A model generated the notes under the pieces. That model did not search any database, had not been told where the DNA came from, and saw nothing but the letters and a program-made list of their open reading frames with translations. A stretch of 64,000 bases of DNA, from assembly GCF_014211975.1 (NCBI RefSeq), contig NZ_CP060084.1:3731001-3795000 (forward strand), read 5' to 3'. Position 1 is the stretch's first letter. Each line of letters begins with the position of its first letter. Source of the stretch: Teredinibacter haidensis. Lineage in GTDB: Bacteria > Pseudomonadota > Gammaproteobacteria > Pseudomonadales > Cellvibrionaceae. Shown in pieces: positions 35,305-43,586 of this stretch. Made by a program: the position numbers and the translations under genes.

Positions 35305-35333
35305 AAGTCAGATTTGTGACAAATTTGTGACAA
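35305..35333 (-). promoter_or_regulatory. Pho box upstream of pstS
   Basis: On the minus strand two identical units TTGTCAC lie 11 bases apart (plus-strand GTGACAA at 35316 and 35327), with a weaker third unit CTGACTT at the next 11-base step. This is the direct-repeat layout recognised by PhoB dimers. The site lies about 150 bases before the pstS start. Confidence 0.82.
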
Positions 35334-35379
35334 GCATAGACGCTATTCAAACAAAGTTGCCACAAAGCTTGTGAAACGC

Positions 35380-35407
35380 GCTTGACTTGGGGCTTTCAGA
35401 GTATAAT
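35380..35407 (+). promoter_or_regulatory. Candidate sigma-70 promoter for the TRAP genes
   Basis: A perfect -10 box TATAAT (35402-35407) is preceded by GCTTGA at 16 bases; the better -35 match TTGACT overlaps it but is only 14 bases away. It would give a very short leader before the GTG at 35438. Confidence 0.5.
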
Positions 35408-35437
35408 TAGCTTTCGGTCCGAAAATATGAACCTCTT

Positions 35438-36010
35438 GTGACAATAATAAGCAACTCATCTGAACAGACAGTGAGCTCCGATAGCCATTCGTATGCTCTG
35501 TACAGCATCAGCAAAAAGCTAGACAGGCTGAGCCAAACCATCGGCCAAACCATCGCATGGCTTATCGCCGTTATGGTCCTGCTGGTAGCGACTATCGTTT
35601 TTATGCGCACACTGCTGGGCGTTGGCTCTATCGCCCTACAGGAATCGGTGACCTACTTGCACGCCACGGTACTGATGCTGTGCCTAGGCTTTAATTTGCA
35701 ACAGGGAGGGCATGTGCGCGTGGATGTGTTTTATGGACGCTTCAACCGAGTACAGAAAGCTTGGGTCGATACACTGGGTAGTGTTCTGTTTCTACTGCCG
35801 TTTGCGCTTTTTCTCACCCTGGTAAGTCTCGATTTTGTGGTCAAGGCCTGGGCTATTGGCGAAACATCGGCCGACCCCGGTGGCCTACCCCTGGTGTTCG
35901 CATTGAAAACCCTTATTCCCATCAGCGGCTGCCTATTGGCATTACAGGCCGTGAGTGAAGCTCTGCGCGCACTTTGTACGCTTTGCTGGAAACAAGCCAA
36001 CGAACAATAA
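35438..36010 (+). CDS. TRAP transporter small membrane subunit (DctQ type)
   Basis: A 190-residue protein with four hydrophobic helices: 'TIAWLIAVMVLLVATIVFMRTLL', 'LQESVTYLHATVLMLCLGFNL', 'LGSVLFLLPFALFLTLVSLDFVV' and 'LKTLIPISGCLLALQAVSEAL'. The 'GGHVRVDVFYGRF' segment between helices two and three is typical of DctQ. The start is GTG at 35438 with a poor ribosome site; a GTG at 35471 is an alternative. It forms the membrane part of a tripartite ATP-independent periplasmic transporter with the DctM gene ten bases downstream. It is divergent from pstS. Confidence 0.92.
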   Translation: MTIISNSSEQTVSSDSHSYALYSISKKLDRLSQTIGQTIAWLIAVMVLLVATIVFMRTLLGVGSIALQESVTYLHATVLMLCLGFNLQQGGHVRVDVFYGRFNRVQKAWVDTLGSVLFLLPFALFLTLVSLDFVVKAWAIGETSADPGGLPLVFALKTLIPISGCLLALQAVSEALRALCTLCWKQANEQ

Positions 36011-36019
36011 GAATAAAAC

Positions 36020-37399
36020 GTGACTGAATTTCTCCCTTTACTGATGTTTCTGGCTGTCTGTGCAGCCCTAATGCTGGGCTACCCGGTAGCATTTACGCTT
36101 GCGGGCACGGCCTTACTGTTCGCAGGGGTGGGCTCACTTCTCGGTAGTTTTGACCCTAACCTTTTAATGCTTTACCCCGATCGTATCTACGCCGGTACCA
36201 TGACCAACACCACGCTTATTGCAGTTCCGCTGTTTGTGTTTATGGGAGTTATGCTGGAGCGTTCACGTATTGCCGAGGAATTGCTGGAGCGAATGGCCCA
36301 CGCCTGCTCGCGCTTTCCGGCTGGCCTCGGGCTTTCAGTCGTTTTCGTCGGTATGCTGATGGCCGCCAGCACCGGTATTGTTGGCGCCACCGTGGTTACC
36401 ATGGGGCTGATGTCACTTCCCACCATGCTTAAAAGGCAATATGACCCTGCACTCGCCGCCGGAACCATTTGCGCCACTGGCACACTTGGACAGATTATCC
36501 CCCCATCTATTGCTCTCGTATTGCTGGGTGATGTACTTTCCAGCGCCTACCAACAGGCGCAACTCAAGCTCGGCGTATTCAACGCCGCGCCGGTGTCGGT
36601 GGGCGACTTATTTATGGGAGCAATCATTCCCGGTCTGTTACTGGTAACCCTCTATATCGGATACTTATTGCTTGTAAGCGTTATGAGGCCTCACCACGCC
36701 CCTCCAATAACCGAGGACGAAAGCGTTTCTTTCTCCCAGCTACTGCTGAGTATTGCCCCTCCCATATTACTGATTCTACTGGTACTGGGCTCCATTGTCG
36801 GGGGCGTCGCAACGCCAACCGAAGCCGCTGGAGTCGGCGCATTCGCCGCCTGCGTACTGGCCGCCACCAAACGCCAACTCAACTTGAACGCCCTGCGCGA
36901 TGTGGTGCGCTCCACCACCAAAGTTACCGCTATGGTGTTTGCCATTCTTCTGGGCGCCTCGTTATTTTCACTGGTTTTTCAAGGCCTGGGCGGCGACCAA
37001 CTGGTAACCGATTTCTTCCAGGAACTGCCCGGAGGCGCTTTTATGGCGTTGCTAGTGGTTATGGCCGCCATATTTTTGCTCGGATTTATTCTCGATTTTA
37101 TAGAAATCACGTTTGTGGTAATCCCCATCGTCGGCCCGGTATTGCTCGGCATGGGTATTGATCCCGTGTGGCTTGGCGTAATGATTGCAGTTAATTTACA
37201 AACCTCATTTTTAACACCGCCTTTCGGTTTCGCCCTATTTTACTTGCGTGGCGTTGCCCCCAAGTCGGTAACGACTACGGCAATCTATCGAGGTGTTATC
37301 CCCTTTATTGCCATACAATTATTGATGATGCTACTGCTTGCCTGCTGGCCAGAACTCGCCACCTGGCTGCCAGACAAACTGTCATCATCTGTACGATAA
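36020..37399 (+). CDS. TRAP transporter large permease (DctM type)
   Basis: A 459-residue permease with twelve or so helices, starting with GTG. Typical DctM motifs are 'TLIAVPLFVFMGVMLERSRIAEELLERM', 'AASTGIVGATVVTMGLMSLPTMLKRQYDPALAAGTICATGTLGQIIPPSIALVLLGD' and 'NLQTSFLTPPFGFALFYLRGVAP'. An insertion after 'SAYQQAQLKLGVFNAAPVSVGDLFMGA' matches the longer subgroup that works with TakP-like binding proteins. It uses the Na+ gradient to import an organic acid. The likely binding protein is encoded at 39507-40640 on the other strand. Confidence 0.94.
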   Translation: MTEFLPLLMFLAVCAALMLGYPVAFTLAGTALLFAGVGSLLGSFDPNLLMLYPDRIYAGTMTNTTLIAVPLFVFMGVMLERSRIAEELLERMAHACSRFPAGLGLSVVFVGMLMAASTGIVGATVVTMGLMSLPTMLKRQYDPALAAGTICATGTLGQIIPPSIALVLLGDVLSSAYQQAQLKLGVFNAAPVSVGDLFMGAIIPGLLLVTLYIGYLLLVSVMRPHHAPPITEDESVSFSQLLLSIAPPILLILLVLGSIVGGVATPTEAAGVGAFAACVLAATKRQLNLNALRDVVRSTTKVTAMVFAILLGASLFSLVFQGLGGDQLVTDFFQELPGGAFMALLVVMAAIFLLGFILDFIEITFVVIPIVGPVLLGMGIDPVWLGVMIAVNLQTSFLTPPFGFALFYLRGVAPKSVTTTAIYRGVIPFIAIQLLMMLLLACWPELATWLPDKLSSSVR

Positions 37400-37428
37400 A
37401 ATTCGACCTACCATTAAGGAAACCCAGC

Positions 37429-37824
37429 ATGCCCAGTATTGATGAAGACCCCAAACCCACCGGTGAGCTTGTGCTACAAACGCTGGCACTCCCCCGGGAC
37501 ACCAACTCCAACGGGGATATTTTTGGCGGTTGGCTGATGTCGCAAATGGATCTGGGCGGCGCGATTGCGGCGCGCCAAGTTGCCCGTGGCCGGGTAACCA
37601 CCGTAGCCGTGGGCAGTATGGCTTTTTTGCGCCCGGTTCCAGTCGGATCAATCGTCAGCTGCTATTGCGAAACCATCGACGTCGGACGAGCATCTGTTAA
37701 AACGCTCGTGGAAGTATGGGTAAAGCAATATGACAAAAGCGAACAACAAAAAGTGACAGAAGGAGAGTTTGTTTACGTCGCCATAGACGATACAGGGCGC
37801 ACACGTCCCATTCCTAGAGATTAG
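37429..37824 (+). CDS. yciA: Acyl-CoA thioesterase, YciA type
   Basis: A 131-residue single hotdog-domain protein. 'LPRDTNSNGDIFGGWLMSQMDLGGAIAARQVARGRVTTVAVGSMAFLRPVPVGSIVSCYC' is the YciA signature, with the 'N.NGDIFGGWL..Q.D' stretch carrying the catalytic Asp on the hotdog helix. The family hydrolyses a broad range of acyl-CoAs in the cytoplasm. A TTAAGGAA site precedes the ATG, 29 bases after dctM, so read-through is possible but functionally unexplained. Confidence 0.93.
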   Translation: MPSIDEDPKPTGELVLQTLALPRDTNSNGDIFGGWLMSQMDLGGAIAARQVARGRVTTVAVGSMAFLRPVPVGSIVSCYCETIDVGRASVKTLVEVWVKQYDKSEQQKVTEGEFVYVAIDDTGRTRPIPRD

Positions 37825-37989
37825 GGTTGCGACGTCGGTCGGATTCCCGTTACTGACCGATCTATCTGCTGGCTTGTCTCTCTTAGAGGCAACACTGACT
37901 CGGTCGCTCAGACATAGCGAACCGACGAGTGCGAAAACCCCAACTTAAATATCAATAGCTGTTATTCCAAAGGGAGGCAATTCATTACC

Positions 37990-38337
37990 ATGCGAGACCT
38001 AGAACAGATTCGCGTATATTTACAGGGCTTCGCCCGGGACAGGGATTGGGAGAAATTTCATTCCCCGAAAAATTTGAGCATGGCAATAAGCGTTGAAGTC
38101 GCCGAGTTAGTAGAACACTTTCAGTGGTTAACCGAAGCGGAATCGCAATCACTGAACACCGAAAAAAAGCAAGCTGTCGCCGATGAGATTGCCGATATTC
38201 AACTGTATTTGGTGAGACTGGCCGACCAACTGAATATTGATATCTTTGATTCGATAGCCCTGAAGACCCAAAAGAACGAACAGAAATACCCTGCAAATAA
38301 AGTACGCGGAAGTTCAAAAAAATATAATGAATACTAG
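37990..38337 (+). CDS. MazG-like nucleotide pyrophosphohydrolase
   Basis: A 115-residue all-helical protein. The metal-binding pattern of the MazG/dCTPase superfamily is seen as 'AISVEVAELVEHFQW' (ExxE) and 'ADEIADIQLYLVRLADQLNIDI' (ExxD). 'RDWEKFHSPKNLSMA' matches the RS21-C6/dCTP pyrophosphatase-like group, which removes pyrophosphate from non-canonical or excess dNTPs. The ribosome site AGGGAGG is strong, though spaced about 12 bases from the ATG. It stands alone, and a preceding gap of 165 bases probably holds its promoter. Confidence 0.9.
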   Translation: MRDLEQIRVYLQGFARDRDWEKFHSPKNLSMAISVEVAELVEHFQWLTEAESQSLNTEKKQAVADEIADIQLYLVRLADQLNIDIFDSIALKTQKNEQKYPANKVRGSSKKYNEY

Positions 38338-38422
38338 GAGCCCGCTTTTAACGCCGCGCTGGCAACGCAGACAGTTTTTCAATAACCGGCTAGAGAGCCT
38401 CTGAATCAGGTTAAAAACCCGT

Positions 38423-39277
38423 TTATCGCTCGCCCACTAACCAGTCATTTATAGCAAGCCCCTTTCCCGTATCCTCATCAACCAGCGGCGCAAAAAGGCT
38501 AAAAAATTCAGCCACATCATTTGCCAATGTCCACGGCGGATTAACGACCAACATTCCCGTTGCACGCATTCCTTTCGCGTTTACATTTGCCGACCGGGCA
38601 AGCTCAAACCTGGCTATTTTTTTTATTCCGCTGAGCTCAAAAGCCTTAAGCAATGTTCGACTGTAATCTCCCACCACGGGATACCAAACAGCAAAGACAC
38701 CAGTAGAAAACTTTTTGTGTAGCTCCGTCACCAGCTCCGGGATCTTCCGGTATTCTTGTTTCATTTCATAGGAAGGATCGATCAACACAAAAGCTCTTGT
38801 TTCTGTCCTCGGTGGCAATAGGGCTCTAACACCTTTAAATCCATCCTCCCGAAGTACGCTAACCCGACTGTCCGTTGAAAACAGCTGCTGAAGCGCGCTA
38901 AATTCAGTTGACTGCAGCTCAAAAATATTGAGCCTATCTTGAGAGCGCAAAATTTTATGTGCAAACCAAGGGGAGCCAGGGTACAGACTCAGCTCGTTAG
39001 CGGAATTTAGCTGATTAACCAACGCCATATATTGCCCAACCGATTCGGGCATGGCGCTTGGCGCTAGCTTTCGCAGTAAACTTATTCCCTGCCGATACTC
39101 ACCGAGTTTCTCGGTTTCTGCAGCCGCCAGCGGGTAAACTCCCGCGCCTGCGTGCGTATCGATATAACGCACCGCCGAAGACTTTTGTGTAAGGTAAGTC
39201 AAAATACGGCAAACAATAAAGTGCTTTAGCACATCGGCATAGTTACCGACGTGAAAGGCGTGGCGATAGCTGAGCAT
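38423..39277 (-). CDS. rlmJ: 23S rRNA (adenine(2030)-N6)-methyltransferase RlmJ
   Basis: A 284-residue methyltransferase from the ATG at 39277, because MLSYRHAFHVGNYADVLKH is the canonical RlmJ N-terminus; the frame continues upstream to 39304 without support. 'YIDTHAGAGVYPL' binds S-adenosylmethionine. The N6-adenine motif IV appears as 'IDPSYEMKQEY', with Ser in place of the usual second Pro of DPPY, a small oddity next to the active site. RlmJ methylates A2030 of 23S rRNA. It is convergent with the MazG-like gene. Confidence 0.93.
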   Translation of the reverse strand: MLSYRHAFHVGNYADVLKHFIVCRILTYLTQKSSAVRYIDTHAGAGVYPLAAAETEKLGEYRQGISLLRKLAPSAMPESVGQYMALVNQLNSANELSLYPGSPWFAHKILRSQDRLNIFELQSTEFSALQQLFSTDSRVSVLREDGFKGVRALLPPRTETRAFVLIDPSYEMKQEYRKIPELVTELHKKFSTGVFAVWYPVVGDYSRTLLKAFELSGIKKIARFELARSANVNAKGMRATGMLVVNPPWTLANDVAEFFSLFAPLVDEDTGKGLAINDWLVGER

Positions 39278-39506
39278 AAAACGTAACTCGTAGAGGGCTG
39301 ACAAAACACCAGAAGATTGGCAGGCAAGGAGACAATTTTATTCTTCGCGAATACATTTGCCTAGCTACTAGTTGAAAAGTGTAAGCCAAAAATGGACAAA
39401 AAAGCGTAGTTTATACCGAACAAATAGGCATGTTTAACTCCAGGCTGCCACCCAAGATGGTTTTTCAGCGGCTCCCTAGCCAATCCATATATTTGGGGAC
39501 AATAGC

Positions 39507-40640
39507 CTATCTCGCCTCCAAATAAGCTTTTTCCGTCAACGCATGGTAAGCACTTACACCGCTTAAATACTCACGATACGAAGTAAAAACTTTAGCAAAC
39601 AGCGGGTCTTCTTGTGATAGCTCTTCGTACAGATCCATAGAAATGGCTTCAAATTTTTTTAAGACATCTGCTGGAAATTTACGCAACTGTACCCCGTGAT
39701 TTTCTACTAGCTCCACCAACGCGGCATTATTCCTCGCCGTATATTCATCAAGCATATCCTGATTCACTGCGCGCGCAGCGGCTTCGATAATCGCCTGCAA
39801 ATCTTCAGGTAAAGTATTGTAAGCGTCCTTGTTAACGATTATCTCCAGCGTCGGGCCCGGCTCGTGCCAACCGGGGTAGTAGTAGTATTTAGCGATCTGA
39901 TGAAATCCAAAAGCGAGATCGTTATAGGGTCCAACCCACTCCGTTGCATCAATAACACCAGACTGCAAAGAGGTATATAGTTCTCCACCGGGAATATTAA
40001 TCGCCTCGCCGCCAGCACGTGTGAATACCTCGCCACCAATACCGGGGATACGCATTTTCAGGCCCCGAATATCATCCACAGAACGAATTTCGCGGTTAAA
40101 CCACCCCCCCATCTGCACACCGGTATTGCCCGCAGCAAATGGGATCAAATTAAAAGGCTCGTAAAGTTCGCGCCACAACTCCAAGCCACCGCCGTAGTGC
40201 AACCAACCATTCAACTCCTGTGCATTCATGCCAAACGGTACCGAGGTAAAAAGTGCAGCAGCCGGAATTTTACCCTTCCAATAATAAGCCGCACTGTGGC
40301 CCATCTGCACACTGCCGGAAGACACTGCACCGAACACAGCCAGAGGCGGCACAATTTCGTTCGCACCATGAACGTGTATCTGCAGGCGCCCATCGCTCAT
40401 ATCATTAACCATGCGGGCAAAATTTTCGGGGGCAAGACCGAGGCCAGGGAAATTTTTGGGCCAGGCGGTCACCATTTTCCAGTGATAGCTCGGGACGGTA
40501 TCCCCTATAGTGTTTGAAGCGCCAAACCCTCTCTTGAAATGGCCCGTTTTTACGACCAGAAGCGCGAAGAGCAGTGCCACTAGGCCCAACAAGCCAACAA
40601 TGGCAAAGGGAAACCACCAGGGGTTGTATCTCGATTGCAT
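39507..40640 (-). CDS. TRAP transporter substrate-binding protein, TakP-like (DctP family)
   Basis: A 377-residue protein from the ATG at 40640; five residues upstream the frame opens with TTG. The N-terminus has a long hydrophobic helix (WFPFAIVGLLGLVALLFALLVV), so it may stay anchored in the inner membrane. The binding domain has 'YHWKMVTAWPKNFPGLGLAPENFARMVNDMSDGRLQIHV', 'GSVQMGHSAAYYWKGKIPAAALFTSVPFGM' and 'GLKMRIPGIGGEVFTRAGGEAINIPGGELYTSLQSGVIDATEWVGPYND', all close to TakP, which binds 2-oxoacids as a sodium salt. It is separated from dctQM by three unrelated genes and transcribed oppositely. Confidence 0.9.
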   Translation of the reverse strand: MQSRYNPWWFPFAIVGLLGLVALLFALLVVKTGHFKRGFGASNTIGDTVPSYHWKMVTAWPKNFPGLGLAPENFARMVNDMSDGRLQIHVHGANEIVPPLAVFGAVSSGSVQMGHSAAYYWKGKIPAAALFTSVPFGMNAQELNGWLHYGGGLELWRELYEPFNLIPFAAGNTGVQMGGWFNREIRSVDDIRGLKMRIPGIGGEVFTRAGGEAINIPGGELYTSLQSGVIDATEWVGPYNDLAFGFHQIAKYYYYPGWHEPGPTLEIIVNKDAYNTLPEDLQAIIEAAARAVNQDMLDEYTARNNAALVELVENHGVQLRKFPADVLKKFEAISMDLYEELSQEDPLFAKVFTSYREYLSGVSAYHALTEKAYLEAR

Positions 40641-41432
40641 AATTATCTCGATCAAGGAAAACGATAGTTGTCTTTATTATTGTATCCCCGGCTCACCATG
40701 AACCAGTTCATAACTGCGGCTATTGTATACACGCAGCCAGCGCCTTAACAGCAGAACACCTTCACAAATCGATTTGTCTCGTTGCCATCAACCTACGCTG
40801 ACAACACAGACTAGGGGCCAGAAAACCTACCGCCTAGTGAATATGTATATTGAGCAGCCTGCATTTAGATACGCTTCCAACCCTTTACGACATAACTGCC
40901 AGCCCTAGATTAACCCACACCGAAGCAAGTGATTTACTGTTTGCGATAATAATTTAAAGCGCTCTTTTTTGCGGAACGAGGAATTCAATTATTTTCCGTT
41001 GGCGCGAAGTACTGAATTGACACGATACCACAGTGTTGCATCGAAGAACGTTAATCGAGAAAAGGAAATAACATGCGCTTACCAGCCGCGATGAGCCGGC
41101 CCGTCAAATATTATAATAATGTGCGAAATAAGCTTTTCTAAAGTTAAGATTTCTACTTTTTATTCGGATTTAAAATATCTTTATTAGCTAACCAAAGCAC
41201 TACAGAAAAAAACGAGATTAGCGTGCCCATTTTTATATTTTGTTGTCCATTTTCGCTCTCAACCGTTGTTTCCCATGCAAGTCGGGTTTTATAATTTTCG
41301 AGTTATCTAACACCGCAGGGAAGCGTACTGGCGAGCATAGCTAAAGCCTGTATTTTCGTCCAACTCGGTGGCGTAATAAACAGGGCCGAATAGAAACCAA
41401 CTTTCCAATAAATATAAAAAAGGATACTTGCC
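40641..41432. other. Intergenic region of about 790 bases
   Basis: It lies between two divergent genes (DctP and SGNH hydrolase) and should hold both promoters. TTGACA at about 41027 is a good -35 box, but no clear -10 follows. The only small ORF with a good ribosome site (AAAGGAAATAAC) is at 41073-41141, 22 codons; it is not recognised. The rest is A+T-rich without structure seen. Confidence 0.5.
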
Positions 41433-42743
41433 ATGTCTGGCCAACATCAAAGCTCTGCAATCGAGCAGGTGCAAGAAGCACCGTTATTAAAACGTCTATT
41501 ACAAAATACTCTGCTTTTCCTCTTTTCACTTTTATTCATTGCATTGCTCAGTGAAAGTTTATTCTACATACTCAACAAGCTCGTACCCGCTACGCAGCCA
41601 AAGGAACCAACCATAGAAACCACATCGGAAGGCGGGCCTGCGTTCGAGCGTCTAGATTTTTTCCAGTACCACACCATCTTCGGCTATTCCGGGATTCCAA
41701 ATGTCCAAAAGGAATTTTTGGGACGCATAATCACCCATAATTCCAAAGGGCTACGCGGAAACGAAGTAGACTACCGCAAACCACGAGATACATTCCGCAT
41801 GGCATTTTTTGGTGACTCGCAAATGTGGGGTTGGGGTGTCAGTGACAATGAAACGATACCCGCTTACGCCGAAACCATCGCATCGGCTCATATAGGTGAT
41901 AAAAAATTCGATTCGGTTAATTTTGGAGCTTCCGGCTACGGCCTCGACCAAAGTTACCTACGTTTAATTTCGGAAGGCCTACAATACAAGCCCGATGTAA
42001 TTGTACTGTCGTTTTTCGCGGACAATGATATTTGGGAAACTGGCCAACACCAGGCCTGGGGATTGGAAAAACCATTTTTCGAGCGGCGAAACGGTGGGCT
42101 TTGCGTCACCAATGTACCTACCAAACGAGCGGTTGGTTGGCCTTCGGATAATATTGGCTATATTATGAAGAAAAACCTCAAAGTGTCTTCAACCAAATTT
42201 AGTCTGGCCGGGATGCATTTCGACTTGGCAAACACTAACACCGCCGGGTACTTTAAACACCGGAATTTTACGGGCTCAATACTCTCTCTTTTTGGCAACT
42301 CCGGCCCCGACCCTCTGGGCGCAATTGAAGAATACGTAGGTTGTATGGATCGGAAACACGGCCGTGAACTTTCCACCTGGGAACAAAAACGTGATCTAGC
42401 CATTGAAATGGTAATACAGTTTCGTGATGTTGCAAAAGCGAACGACATTCCATTTATGGTCGCTACCAAACCCTTGGAAGACGACTTCCGCCATTTAAAA
42501 CTTAACGGTGACTATGTCTATATACTCTCTAAGCTAGGTGCGGCCAATATCGATGTGATCGAAGTTTTCACTGAAGCCAAGAATGAAAGTATCGCGGCAG
42601 ACGAACTGTTTATTCAAGCGGGACATCTCTCCCGCACAGGCAACCGGTTAATTGCTACTGAAGTATTGCAGCGTCTGGGGATTATTGATGCTAATGCCTT
42701 TACTAACTACCAACAGGCTGAAGCGCGCGTTACAGGCCTATAG
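41433..42743 (+). CDS. Membrane-anchored SGNH/GDSL-like hydrolase
   Basis: A 436-residue protein with an AAGGAT ribosome site. One membrane helix lies at about residues 25-50 (TLLFLFSLLFIALLSESLFYIL); the rest should be periplasmic. SGNH blocks are visible: block I 'AFFGDSQMWGWGVSD' with Ser129, block II Gly in 'NFGASGYGLDQ', block III 'SFFADND' with Asn, and a C-terminal His398 in 'QAGHLSRTG'. Such proteins often O-acetylate or deacetylate exopolysaccharides or other glycans. SGNH genes recur beside carbamoyltransferase/SxtJ/DUF5989 genes, as here, although this one is convergent with them. Confidence 0.83.
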   Translation: MSGQHQSSAIEQVQEAPLLKRLLQNTLLFLFSLLFIALLSESLFYILNKLVPATQPKEPTIETTSEGGPAFERLDFFQYHTIFGYSGIPNVQKEFLGRIITHNSKGLRGNEVDYRKPRDTFRMAFFGDSQMWGWGVSDNETIPAYAETIASAHIGDKKFDSVNFGASGYGLDQSYLRLISEGLQYKPDVIVLSFFADNDIWETGQHQAWGLEKPFFERRNGGLCVTNVPTKRAVGWPSDNIGYIMKKNLKVSSTKFSLAGMHFDLANTNTAGYFKHRNFTGSILSLFGNSGPDPLGAIEEYVGCMDRKHGRELSTWEQKRDLAIEMVIQFRDVAKANDIPFMVATKPLEDDFRHLKLNGDYVYILSKLGAANIDVIEVFTEAKNESIAADELFIQAGHLSRTGNRLIATEVLQRLGIIDANAFTNYQQAEARVTGL

Positions 42744-42950
42744 CCATAATCTTTAGACAAAGATAAAACCCAATACCTTTTTAACTTGGGAAACTCGGAT
42801 TAAGTTCAGACATATTTTACGGTAGATAAAAACGCTCATTAACACAGAGCTCTTCGTTGCTGATAGTTTATCAGTGCGATGCTGAAAATGGACGTTATCG
42901 CCGCGCCTTTCGCGACCTTTTACCCACCCCAGGTACTACCACAAAACCTG

Positions 42951-42977
42951 CGCACTGACGAAGATATCTTCAGTGCG
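42951..42977. terminator. Inverted repeat between convergent SGNH and DUF5989 genes
   Basis: CGCACTGA-(C)-GAAGAT pairs with ATCTTCAGTGCG, with one unpaired base. It lies about 30 bases beyond the DUF5989 stop and 200 beyond the SGNH stop. A short T-rich tail appears on the minus strand, which suits termination of the carbamoyltransferase operon. Confidence 0.45.
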
Positions 42978-43007
42978 TAGCACAACGCTGATGTTTCAAG
43001 CCGCCAC

Positions 43008-43160
43008 CTAAAACAATGTATAAATAAACGGCGCTACCGCCGAGCCCTGCGCAAAAACGATTAGGGCTCCCAACAATAGCAGTACCGCAATAATGGGCGC
43101 TAGCCAAAATTTCTTTCGGGCTTTCATAAAGCCCCATAGGTCGCCAATTAAATCTATCAT
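43008..43160 (-). CDS. DUF5989 (SxtK-like) small membrane protein
   Basis: A 50-residue ORF, MIDLIGDLWGFMKARKKFWL followed by a hydrophobic helix 'APIIAVLLLLGALIVFAQG' and ending SAVAPFIYTLF. The 'RKK.WL.P', 'AQGSAVAPFIYTLF' pattern is the DUF5989 signature. Its ATG overlaps the stop of the SxtJ gene by one base (TAATG), so translation is coupled. DUF5989 proteins recur next to carbamoyltransferases and SxtJ, as in saxitoxin clusters, but their function is unknown. Because it is so short, ordinary gene callers often miss it. Confidence 0.92.
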   Translation of the reverse strand: MIDLIGDLWGFMKARKKFWLAPIIAVLLLLGALIVFAQGSAVAPFIYTLF

Positions 43161-43573
43161 TAGTAGGGGTTCTCCATGTGGCTAGCGTCCGGTATTTGAC
43201 TTTCTATTCGGTAGCTAGTTTGTGTGCTTTCTAAGGGCTTTATAGCTGTTTTACCAAATAGCTTCAGTAAAAGCCCAATAGGGGTGACGATAATAAAAAA
43301 AATAATTCCCAATAAAATATGCGCGTTAACATAGCCCAGCACTAAGCCCACCCTCATCCATGGCCGGTACAAGTAAATTAGCGTAGCGGGAAAAACCAGA
43401 GCCCATACCACCAACACCCCAGCGACTATAAAAGGCCAATTCGGTGTGGCATGGCTAAATAGCCAGGGCAACAGTAGAGCAAATAAGCCCACAAAAATCG
43501 CAGCCGTAACTAAGCCGAACTCTTTAAGCTGCTTAACGGTCATGGGCGCCTGTATGACATTGATATCTAACAT
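43160..43573 (-). CDS. SxtJ-like membrane protein
   Basis: The ATG at 43573 (MLDINVIQAPMTVKQLKEFG) lies 14 bases after the carbamoyltransferase stop and gives 137 residues; the longer frame to 43645 overlaps that gene. Three or so hydrophobic helices follow: 'VTAAIFVGLFALLLPWLF', 'WPFIVAGVLVVWALVFPATLIYL' and 'ILLGIIFFIIVTPIGLLLKLFG', with 'YRPWMRVGLVLGYVNAHI' between. This is the SxtJ family pattern. It is probably an inner-membrane partner in a carbamoylation process; the exact role is not known. Confidence 0.88.
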   Translation of the reverse strand: MLDINVIQAPMTVKQLKEFGLVTAAIFVGLFALLLPWLFSHATPNWPFIVAGVLVVWALVFPATLIYLYRPWMRVGLVLGYVNAHILLGIIFFIIVTPIGLLLKLFGKTAIKPLESTQTSYRIESQIPDASHMENPY

Positions 43574-43586
43574 AATATGTTCTCTT

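Noticed and set aside
37825..37989. Possible structured RNA between yciA and the mazG-like gene
   Set aside because: Only short GGTCG/CGACC-type matches with long loops were seen, with no consistent stem or known riboswitch pattern.
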